A stretch of DNA of 5,634 nt from Singulisphaera sp. GP187. Lineage in GTDB: Bacteria; Pseudomonadota; Gammaproteobacteria; Burkholderiales; Burkholderiaceae_C. Position numbers and translations under genes: made by a program. The notes beneath the pieces are model-generated. The model had not been told where the DNA came from, did not search any database, and saw only the letters and a program-made list of their open reading frames with translations. This document shows positions 1-5,634 of this stretch, piece by piece (the stretch's first letter is position 1; every line of letters starts with the position of its first letter). The stretch spans positions 1-5,634 of the forward strand of contig CALPYQ020000129.1 of assembly GCA_943327965.2 (NCBI GenBank). The letters are read 5' to 3'.

Positions 1-986
1 TGGTAGGCCACATCGGGCACAAAGTAGGTGTAGGTGCCATCGCCTTTGCGCATGACGCGGTCTTTGTCGTCCCCATAGTCAGTGGACTTGAGCCACAGCG
101 CGCCATCTTGTTCGTAGGTCTTGCCGGCTTCTTGTAATTTCTTGACGGCGCTGTCGACGCGGCCACTGGTGTACAGGCTGGACTCGAGGTAGTAGTTGTC
201 AAACTTGACCTCGAAGGCTTTCAAGTCGAGGTCTTGCTCGTGGCGCAAATAGGCCACCGCAAATTCGCGCATGCCATTCAAATCGTTCAGGTCGCCACTG
301 CCGGTAAATTCGCGGTCGTCCGACTTGACGGTTTTCTGCGCCAAGAAATCTTGCGCAATGTCTTGAATGTAGTCGCCGTTGTAGGCTGCGGCATTTTCAC
401 CACTGGGCCATTCAGCATCACCAGGTTTGAAGCCGTTGGCACGCAATTGTGTGGACGTGGCCAAGGTGTTGATTTGTACGCCTGCATCGTTGTAATAAAA
501 CTCGCGATAGACCGACCAACCTTGCGTGGCAAACAAATTGCAGATGGCATCTCCCAAGGCGGCTTGGCGGCCATGGCCAACGTGCAGTGGGCCTGTGGGG
601 TTGGCGGAGACAAATTCCACCAATACTTTTTCGTTGCGTTCAGCTTGTTTGCCAAAACAGGACGCAGCGTGCAGCACTTCTTTGACCACCGCTTGTTTGG
701 CGCTGGGCTTGAGCTTCAGGTTTAAAAAACCAGGGCCAGCTATGTCAATGCTTTCAACCCATTGGCTGAATGCGGGCGTGGCCATGAGGGCGGTGCGCAA
801 GGCTTCACCCACTTGCCGTGGGTTTTGGCCCAAAGGTTTGGCCAAGTGCATGGCGGCCGTGCAGGCCAAATCGCCATGGGCGGCCACCTTGGGTGACTCA
901 AAAGTGGCTTTGGCGCCAGCACCAGGGTGCAGGCGTTCGAGTTCGGCGGCGAGGGCCGAGAGTAAATCTTGTTTGGCTTGGAGCAT
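1..986 (-). CDS. argS: Arginyl-tRNA synthetase, 5' part (3' end outside window)
   Basis: This is a class I aminoacyl-tRNA synthetase that charges tRNA-Arg with arginine using ATP in the cytoplasm. I read 328 codons from the ATG at 986-984; about 560-570 are usual for the family, so roughly the last 40% lies beyond base 1. Visible parts are the N-terminal tRNA-binding (Add-1) domain, about residues 1-95, with the family-typical AAHGDLA near residue 35. The catalytic core then begins with [18 protein letters not shown], residues 123-140, where HVGHG is the HIGH ATP-binding signature. YYNDAGVQI (164-172) and the terminal VPDVAY (323-328) are also characteristic. The KMSKS-type loop and the anticodon-binding domain would lie in the missing part. 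The start is the only sensible one, since the next Met is residue 46. It begins 9 nt after the upstream regulator's stop codon and has no Shine-Dalgarno at normal spacing, only a G-run touching the ATG. Identity is very sure; the start is fairly sure. Confidence 0.96.
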   Translation of the reverse strand, partial: MLQAKQDLLSALAAELERLHPGAGAKATFESPKVAAHGDLACTAAMHLAKPLGQNPRQVGEALRTALMATPAFSQWVESIDIAGPGFLNLKLKPSAKQAVVKEVLHAASCFGKQAERNEKVLVEFVSANPTGPLHVGHGRQAALGDAICNLFATQGWSVYREFYYNDAGVQINTLATSTQLRANGFKPGDAEWPSGENAAAYNGDYIQDIAQDFLAQKTVKSDDREFTGSGDLNDLNGMREFAVAYLRHEQDLDLKAFEVKFDNYYLESSLYTSGRVDSAVKKLQEAGKTYEQDGALWLKSTDYGDDKDRVMRKGDGTYTYFVPDVAY

Positions 987-987
987 C

Positions 988-1003
988 CCCCGATTTTACG
1001 GGG
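988..1003 (-). promoter_or_regulatory. Small GC hairpin spanning lysR stop and argS start region
   Basis: Read on the minus strand, CCCCG, a loop of TAAAAT and CGGGG form a perfect 5-bp stem with a 6-nt loop. The regulator's TAA stop (998-996) lies in the loop, and the right arm lies one base before the argS ATG. There is no U-tract after it, so it is not an intrinsic terminator. A role in coupling argS initiation to termination on the upstream gene is inference. The stem is short and could be chance. Confidence 0.35.
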
Positions 1004-1928
1004 CGCTTTGCCAAGTTGCGGGCAAGCTGTAGTGATGCTTTAAAAAGTCGATCCAAAGCCGCAAACGCAGGGGCAAGTGCTTGCGCTGGGGGAAAACGCC
1101 GTAAATGCCATTGGGTGGGGCTGCAAAATCGGCCAAAACTTCGACCAATTGACCCGATCGGATGTCGTTTTCTACCTCCCAAGTGCTGCGCCAGGCAATG
1201 CCCATGCTGGCCAAACACCAGCTGCGCAAGACTTGGCCGTCGGAGCAATCCAGCGGCCCGTGGGGCCTGACATGGAAAACTTCCGGCGTCTCGGCGTTTT
1301 CAAGGTTTTGGGCTTTGAAGGCCCAACCACGGGTTTGAGAGGCATCGCTGGACAGGGTTAGACAGCTGTGTTGCATCAATTCGGCGGGATGCTTGGGCGT
1401 GCCGTGCTTTTGCAAGTAGGCGGGGGTGGCCACACACAGGCGGCGATTGTCAGCCAAGCGCACGCTGACCAAGGATGAATCGGGCAAATCGCCAACGCGC
1501 ACTGCAAAGTCAAAGCCTTCTGCGGCCAAGTCAATGACCCTGTCGCTGAGGTTCAAAGAAATTTTTACATCGGGGTTTTGAGCATGAAACAGCGGGGCTA
1601 GAGGGGCCACATGGCGCCTGCCAAAGCCAGCTGGCGCTGTAATTCTCAAATGACCGCTGGCTTTGAGGCCGCCTGCTGAAACGCTGTCTTCGGCATTGGC
1701 CACATCGCTCAGCAAGCGCTGGCAGTTTTCTAAAAAGGCGCTGCCTTCGTGGGTAAGGCTAATGCGCCGAGTGGTGCGGAGCAAAAGCTTCACGCCCAAA
1801 TGAGATTCGAGCGCATCCAAGCGCCTGCCAATGATGGCGGGCGCCACACCTTCTGACCTGGCGGCGGCGCTCAAGCTGCCTTTGGTGGCCACCGACACAA
1901 AGGATTCAAATACTTTGAGCTTGTCCAT
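996..1928 (-). CDS. LysR-type transcriptional regulator, CrgA-like
   Basis: This 310-residue cytoplasmic DNA-binding protein has the normal LTTR length. Residues 1-60 form the winged helix-turn-helix, with the family pattern FVSVATKGSLSAAARSEGV followed by GRRLDALE and LGVKLLLRTTRRISLTHEG. A linker helix spans about 62-85. The effector-binding domain, about 90-298, opens with GHLRITAPAGFGRRHVAPL, the typical beginning of the CrgA-like periplasmic-binding-protein fold, and contains VIDLAAEGFDFAVRVGDLPDSSL (split here only by naming, residues 131-153). The ATG is preceded by AAAGG six bases upstream, inside the end of the CoA-transferase gene, and the gap to that gene's TGA is 2 nt, so the two are probably translationally coupled. 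The effector is unknown. LTTRs commonly control adjacent or own-operon promoters, so the divergent CoA-transferase/glcB region is a reasonable target, but nothing in the sequence proves it. Family is certain; regulon is unknown. Confidence 0.93.
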   Translation of the reverse strand: MDKLKVFESFVSVATKGSLSAAARSEGVAPAIIGRRLDALESHLGVKLLLRTTRRISLTHEGSAFLENCQRLLSDVANAEDSVSAGGLKASGHLRITAPAGFGRRHVAPLAPLFHAQNPDVKISLNLSDRVIDLAAEGFDFAVRVGDLPDSSLVSVRLADNRRLCVATPAYLQKHGTPKHPAELMQHSCLTLSSDASQTRGWAFKAQNLENAETPEVFHVRPHGPLDCSDGQVLRSWCLASMGIAWRSTWEVENDIRSGQLVEVLADFAAPPNGIYGVFPQRKHLPLRLRLWIDFLKHHYSLPATWQSAP

Positions 1929-1930
1929 GG

Positions 1931-3157
1931 TCAGCCTTTGTTCGGGAATGTTGAGGGTGATTTAGAGGGCTTGTTGGCTTGACTTAACTGCTCAATTTCT
2001 TCTTGGCTGTAGCCCAAGCCACTCAAGACATCTTGGTTGTGCGCCCCCAAACTTGGGACACCCGTGCGAACTTTCAGTCGCTCTTGATTCAAGGTCATGG
2101 GCAAGAGGACCGTTTGAATTTCTCGGCCATCGCTCAAGGTGAGTGGGGCCAAGCCGCCAGTGGTTTTTAAGTGTTCATCGTCCAACAATTCATGGGGCGG
2201 GGTGATGGGGGCGTAGGGCAATGAATTTTTTTCAAAAAGATCGCTCAGGTGCTTGGAAGAATGCACGCGCAATCTTTCTCGCAGCAAGGGAATTAGCCAA
2301 TCTCGTTGCGCCACGCGGGCGTTGTTGGTGATGAGTCGTTCGTCGGCCAACAAGTCGGCATAGCCAAAGACCTCGCAAAAAATTTTCCAAGCCGTATCGC
2401 TGACCACTGCCAAAAATATTTGCTCACCGTTTTGCACTTCAAACACATCGTAAATGGCCCACGCTGAAATGCGTGAAGGCATGGGCTTGGCCGCTTGGCC
2501 TGTCACTTGGTACTGCAGCATGTGCTGGGCCACCAACAGCACATTGTTTTCGAACAAAGCACTTTGCACCTCTTGCCCCAAACCGGTTTGTGTGCGTTGT
2601 GCCAAGGCGGCCATGGCGCCCATCGCCCCAAACATGCCGCCCATGATGTCGTTGACACTGGCGCCTGCTCGCAAGGGGTCGCCTGGCCGGCCTGTCATGT
2701 AGGCAAGACCGCCCATCATTTGCACCACTTCATCGAGGGCTGTGCGATGCTCATAAGGACCGGGCAAGAAACCTTTTAAGGACACATAAATGAGTCGGGG
2801 GTTGAGCTTTTTCAGGGTGTCGTAGTCGAGCCCTAACTTTTTCATGGTGCCCGTTTTGAAGTTCTCGGTCACGATGTCGGCGGTGGCAATCAATCGCAAG
2901 GCGGCTTCTTTGCCCTCGGGCGTTTGCAGGTCGAGGGCCAGACTTTTTTTGTTTCGATTGAAGAGGGGGAAGAATCCGGCACCAGATCCCATCAGTTGAC
3001 GGGTACTGTCGCCTTCACGGCCACTGCCAATGGGCTCCACCTTGATGACTTCTGCACCCAAATCGGCCAAGACCATGCCGCACGTGGGCCCCATCACCAT
3101 GTGGGTAAATTCGACCACGCGAATGCCCTCGTATGGCAAGGGTTGGGGGCTTGTCAT
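1931..3157 (-). CDS. Family III CoA-transferase (CaiB/BaiF type)
   Basis: This is a 408-residue cytoplasmic enzyme of the family that moves CoA between carboxylic acids through enzyme-bound acyl intermediates. The N-terminus GIRVVEFTHMVMGPTCGMVLADLGAEVIKVE (residues 11-41), named here by its key words VVEFTH, GP and LADLGAEVIKVE, is the classic family start. NRNKKSLALDL (68-77) and DIVTENFKTGTMKKLGLDY (94-112) follow in the usual order. The aspartate in SVNDIMGG, Asp170, aligns with the catalytic Asp of formyl-CoA transferase (Asp169), so the active site looks intact. The C-terminal motif appears as LGAHNQDVL (370-378). A Lys/Ser/Pro-rich tail of about 16 residues ends the protein. The substrate cannot be read from sequence; members act on oxalate, carnitine, succinate/malate-type and bile acids. 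The start ATG has no clear Shine-Dalgarno, but the first recognised motif begins at residue 11, which fits. It is the first gene of the lysR-linked unit and diverges from glcB. Family is certain; reaction is unassigned. Confidence 0.93.
   Translation of the reverse strand: MTSPQPLPYEGIRVVEFTHMVMGPTCGMVLADLGAEVIKVEPIGSGREGDSTRQLMGSGAGFFPLFNRNKKSLALDLQTPEGKEAALRLIATADIVTENFKTGTMKKLGLDYDTLKKLNPRLIYVSLKGFLPGPYEHRTALDEVVQMMGGLAYMTGRPGDPLRAGASVNDIMGGMFGAMGAMAALAQRTQTGLGQEVQSALFENNVLLVAQHMLQYQVTGQAAKPMPSRISAWAIYDVFEVQNGEQIFLAVVSDTAWKIFCEVFGYADLLADERLITNNARVAQRDWLIPLLRERLRVHSSKHLSDLFEKNSLPYAPITPPHELLDDEHLKTTGGLAPLTLSDGREIQTVLLPMTLNQERLKVRTGVPSLGAHNQDVLSGLGYSQEEIEQLSQANKPSKSPSTFPNKG
1935..1939 (-). 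promoter_or_regulatory. Ribosome binding site of the LysR gene
   Basis: AAAGG on the minus strand sits six bases before the regulator's ATG and lies within the last codons of the CoA-transferase gene. It supports the chosen start and translation of both genes from one mRNA. Confidence 0.6.
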
Positions 3158-3234
3158 GAAGCAGACTTTTTAAATGTGATCGGACTCATTGGATGCTTAT
3201 TTTCTCAAGTTTTGAATGAATTGGGGGCTTACCT

Positions 3235-3264
3235 TTGCAAAAAAGTCACAAGTCAAAAGATATT
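3235..3264 (+). promoter_or_regulatory. Candidate sigma-70 promoter for glcB
   Basis: TTGCAA (3235-3240) and GATATT (3259-3264) each match 4 of 6 consensus bases with an 18-bp spacer. Transcription would begin near 3271 and give a leader of about 100 nt. It is only a weak consensus match chosen by eye, and other start sites are possible. Confidence 0.25.
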
Positions 3265-3271
3265 TGTCTGA

Positions 3272-3298
3272 TTTATTAACCCTCGAACATCGAATAAA
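3272..3298. repeat. Inverted repeat TTTATT-N15-AATAAA
   Basis: Perfect 6-bp arms (3272-3277 and 3293-3298) are separated by 15 bp. Within the spacer and right arm, TCGA occurs twice, separated by ACA (3283-3293), as a second, offset dyad. It sits just downstream of the candidate glcB promoter and could be an operator, but AT-rich arms of this size arise easily by chance. Confidence 0.3.
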
Positions 3299-3360
3299 GT
3301 GAGGCTTATCTGGGAAAAGTGTCTTTGCGCGCATCCCACACCCGTTTATTTTTTACTTTT

Positions 3361-3367
3361 GAAGAGG
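3361..3367 (+). promoter_or_regulatory. glcB: Ribosome binding site deciding the glcB start
   Basis: GAAGAGG ends five bases before the ATG at 3373. It favours this ATG over the in-frame GTG at 3319, which would add 18 residues with no counterpart in the family. Confidence 0.75.
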
Positions 3368-3372
3368 CTCCC

Positions 3373-5607
3373 ATGACACAACGCACCAGCATCCACGGCT
3401 TGCACGTGGCCACATCCCTGTACCAATTCATTGAAGAACAAGTCTTGCCAGCAGTTGGCGTGAAGAGCAAGGCCTTTTGGGCGGGCTTTGATGGCATCGT
3501 CAAAGACTTAGCGCCACAAAATTTGGCGTTGTTGGCCGAGCGCGATCGCATTCAATTGGAAATGGACAAATGGCACGCCGCCAATCCCGGTCCGTTGCTG
3601 GATGCCAAAGCCATGAAGGCTTATCGCAAACACTTGTCGTCCATTGGCTACTTGGTGCCCGAGCCCAAGAACCCCAAAGCCACCACCCAAAATGTCGATG
3701 CAGAGTTGGCGGTGTTGGCTGGCCCGCAGTTGGTGGTGCCTATTTTGAATGCACGTTATGCCTTGAACGCGGCCAACGCACGTTGGGGTTCTTTGTACGA
3801 CGCGTTGTACGGCACTGACGCGCTGAGCGAAGCAGATGGTTGCGAAAAAGGCACCGGTTACAACCCCAAGCGCGGCGCCAAAGTGATTGAGTACTGCCGC
3901 TATGTGCTCGACCGTTGCGCGCCCCTTAAAAAAGGTTCACACATTGACAGCACAGGCTACAGCGTCAAGGCTGGCAAGTTGGTGGTGAATCTCAAATCGG
4001 GCAGCACCACCTTGGCCGATGCCAAGCAGTTTGTGGGCTTCCAAGGCGATGCCAAGGCGCCAACGTCTTTGCTGTTCAAACACAATGGTTTGCACCTTGA
4101 TTTGCAAATTAACAAGGCCCACGCCATTGGCAAAACAGACCCAGCAGGCGTGTCCGACTTGGTGGCTGAGTCGGCCTTGTCCACCATTTTGGATTTGGAA
4201 GATTCAGTGGCCGCTGTAGACGCAGAAGACAAAGTCTTGGCCTACCGCAATTGGCTTGGTATTTTGCAAGGCAGTTTGTCAGAGGAAGTGCAAAAGGGTG
4301 GCAAAACATTCAAGCGCACATTGAATGGTGACCGCGTGTACACCAAGCCCAATGGCAAAGGCCACGAAGTGTTGCATGGCCGTTCATTGTTGTTCGTTCG
4401 CAATGTGGGTCACCTGATGACCAATCCTGCTATTTTGTACAACGCGGCCGATGGCACGCAAAAAGAAATTCCTGAAGGCATCATGGACGCCATGATCACC
4501 ACCACCTGCGCCATGGTGGATTTGCAGAAAAAGAAGGGTGCCGATTTCCGCAACAGCCGCACGGGCAGCGTGTACATCGTGAAGCCCAAAATGCACGGTC
4601 CCAAAGAAGTGGGTTTTGCAGACACTTTGTTTGGTCGTGTCGAAAAAGTGTTGGGCTTGAAGCCTTCCACCGTCAAGCTGGGCATCATGGACGAAGAGCG
4701 TCGCACCAGTGCCAATTTGGCTGCTTGTATTGCCGCTGCCAAATCACGCGTGGCCTTCATCAACACGGGCTTCTTGGACCGCACCGGTGACGAAATGCAC
4801 ACCTGCATGTTGGCGGGTCCTGTCATGCGCAAGGGCGACATCAAGGGCAGCACCTGGCTGGGTGCCTACGAAAAGGCCAATGTGGCTGTGGGCTTGCAAG
4901 CAGGCTTGCGTGGCCGCGCCCAAATTGGCAAGGGCATGTGGGCCATGCCCGATTTGATGGCCGACATGTTGAAACAAAAAATTGGCCACCCCAATGCTGG
5001 TGCCAACACCGCATGGGTGCCAAGCCCCACAGCGGCCACTTTGCATGCCATGCACTATCACCAAGTGAACGTGCCAGCATTGCAAAAACAAATGGAAAAA
5101 ACCATTGCCAAGCACAGTGCCAAAGACCTGCGCGAAGAAACTTTGAACAAGTTGTTGCAGTTCCCTGTGGTCACGCAAGCGCAAGCTGCTGAGTGGAGTG
5201 CACAAGACAAGCAAAACGAACTCGACAACAACGCCCAAGGTATCTTGGGCTATGTGGTGCGTTGGGTTGACCAAGGCGTGGGTTGTTCCAAGGTGCCCGA
5301 TATTCATGGTGTGGGCCTGATGGAAGACCGCGCTACTTTGCGCATCAGCAGTCAGCACATTGCCAACTGGCTGGCGCATGGCGTGGTGACCGAAGCCCAA
5401 GTGAAGGCCACCATGGAGCGCATGGCGGCTGTGGTGGACCAACAAAATGCTGGCGATCCTTTGTACCAAAAAATGGCGGGCAACTTCAAAACTTCCAAGG
5501 CGTACCAAGCGGCTTGCGACTTGGTCTTCAAAGGCAAAGAGCAACCCAGCGGTTACACCGAGCCTTTGTTGCATGCCTGGCGTTTGAAGGTCAAGGCCGC
5601 GGCCTAA
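3373..5607 (+). CDS. glcB: Malate synthase G
   Basis: This cytoplasmic Mg-dependent enzyme condenses glyoxylate with acetyl-CoA to malate and CoA, for glyoxylate made from glycolate or by isocitrate lyase. It has 744 residues (E. coli GlcB, 723) and matches that protein nearly end to end: VLPAVGV near residue 24, AGPQLVVP at 116-123, [22 protein letters not shown] at 126-147 (named by [15 protein letters not shown]), and LHAWRLK at 733-739. Judged against E. coli from memory, catalytic Arg338 corresponds to Arg343 in [11 protein letters not shown], the metal ligands Glu427 and Asp455 to Glu441 ([10 protein letters not shown]) and Asp469 ([11 protein letters not shown]), the general base Asp631 to Asp652 ([12 protein letters not shown]), and the redox-sensitive Cys617 to Cys638 ([11 protein letters not shown]). 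The active site is therefore complete. A stretch around residues 355-395 is about nine residues longer than in E. coli. The ATG is supported by GAAGAGG five bases upstream. It stands alone, diverging from the CoA-transferase. Identity is very sure. Confidence 0.98.
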   Translation: MTQRTSIHGLHVATSLYQFIEEQVLPAVGVKSKAFWAGFDGIVKDLAPQNLALLAERDRIQLEMDKWHAANPGPLLDAKAMKAYRKHLSSIGYLVPEPKNPKATTQNVDAELAVLAGPQLVVPILNARYALNAANARWGSLYDALYGTDALSEADGCEKGTGYNPKRGAKVIEYCRYVLDRCAPLKKGSHIDSTGYSVKAGKLVVNLKSGSTTLADAKQFVGFQGDAKAPTSLLFKHNGLHLDLQINKAHAIGKTDPAGVSDLVAESALSTILDLEDSVAAVDAEDKVLAYRNWLGILQGSLSEEVQKGGKTFKRTLNGDRVYTKPNGKGHEVLHGRSLLFVRNVGHLMTNPAILYNAADGTQKEIPEGIMDAMITTTCAMVDLQKKKGADFRNSRTGSVYIVKPKMHGPKEVGFADTLFGRVEKVLGLKPSTVKLGIMDEERRTSANLAACIAAAKSRVAFINTGFLDRTGDEMHTCMLAGPVMRKGDIKGSTWLGAYEKANVAVGLQAGLRGRAQIGKGMWAMPDLMADMLKQKIGHPNAGANTAWVPSPTAATLHAMHYHQVNVPALQKQMEKTIAKHSAKDLREETLNKLLQFPVVTQAQAAEWSAQDKQNELDNNAQGILGYVVRWVDQGVGCSKVPDIHGVGLMEDRATLRISSQHIANWLAHGVVTEAQVKATMERMAAVVDQQNAGDPLYQKMAGNFKTSKAYQAACDLVFKGKEQPSGYTEPLLHAWRLKVKAAA

Positions 5608-5634
5608 AGACATGTGCCAACTCTTGGGCATGAA
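5608..5634 (+). other. Non-coding start of the region downstream of glcB
   Basis: Only 27 bases follow the TAA. CATG occurs near both ends (beside TGCC and GGG), but the arms pair imperfectly and no T-run follows within the window, so I do not call a terminator. Confidence 0.5.

Larger units (their letters stand above)
3158..3372. promoter_or_regulatory. Divergent intergenic region between CoA-transferase and glcB
   Basis: This 215-bp AT-richer spacer must contain the promoters for both directions. For the minus-strand gene the best -35 is TTGACT (3256-3251, 5 of 6 consensus), but the base group 17 nt on, GGTAAG, is a poor -10. It also holds two AAGTCA copies seven bases apart (3243-3248 and 3250-3255), the short palindrome-like TCAAGTTTTGA (about 3205-3215), and TTTATT-N15-AATAAA (3272-3298). 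Operators for the nearby LysR protein are plausible here but not demonstrated. Confidence 0.7.

Noticed and set aside
988..1003. Intrinsic terminator between lysR and argS
   Set aside because: The stem is only 5 bp and is followed by the argS start rather than a U-tract on the transcribed strand.
234..1032. Plus-strand open frames of 150-170 codons opposite argS
   Set aside because: They overlap each other and the clearly real argS, show no family motifs, and are shadows of its codon structure.
3319..3372. GTG at 3319 as a longer glcB start adding 18 residues
   Set aside because: The extension has no counterpart in E. coli GlcB, whereas the ATG at 3373 has a good ribosome binding site and lines up with the known N-terminus.
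4744..5631. 295-codon open frame on the minus strand, antisense to the 3' half of glcB
   Set aside because: It lies wholly opposite a strongly conserved enzyme, its translation is His/Leu/Gly/Ala-rich with no recognisable domain, and long antisense frames are expected from the biased codon use of this genome.
5608..5634. Possible terminator hairpin after glcB
   Set aside because: The arms around CATG pair imperfectly, no T-run follows, and the window ends too soon to judge.
1..5634. A novel defence, mobile or multi-gene system
   Set aside because: All four genes belong to familiar families with intact key residues, and there are no terminal repeats, transposase, integrase, phage genes or CRISPR-like spacing.

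Overview
The window looks like ordinary chromosome from a betaproteobacterium, most likely Burkholderiales and plausibly Comamonadaceae (for example a Limnohabitans- or Rhodoferax-like organism). This rests on my recognition of the ArgS and GlcB sequences, on a family III CoA-transferase beside a CrgA-type LysR regulator, and on a moderate-GC coding style that uses the leucine codon TTG heavily. The assignment to genus is inference; no rRNA or other taxonomic marker is present.

Layout: positions 1-3157 hold three genes, all on the minus strand and read right to left. They are a family III (CaiB/BaiF) CoA-transferase (3157-1931), a LysR-type regulator (1928-996) and the first 328 codons of argS, arginyl-tRNA synthetase (986-1, cut by the window edge). 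The gaps are only 2 nt and 9 nt, so the three probably share a transcript, at least in part. A 215-bp divergent intergenic region (3158-3372) follows, then glcB, malate synthase G, complete on the plus strand (3373-5607). The last 27 bases are non-coding and show no convincing terminator. No stretch over 300 bases lacks a gene.

How the genes may work together: GlcB condenses glyoxylate with acetyl-CoA to malate, which assimilates C2 compounds such as glycolate. The divergent CoA-transferase activates or exchanges CoA on an unidentified carboxylic acid. The LysR protein is translationally linked to the CoA-transferase and is the obvious candidate to act on the shared intergenic region; this is a context argument only. 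ArgS is housekeeping and is probably only positionally associated.

I found no mobile element, CRISPR array, tRNA or rRNA, and no evidence of an undescribed multi-gene system. The points most worth a second look are a small hairpin that holds the lysR stop codon in its loop and the bases just before the argS start in its stem, and the repeats in the divergent intergenic region.
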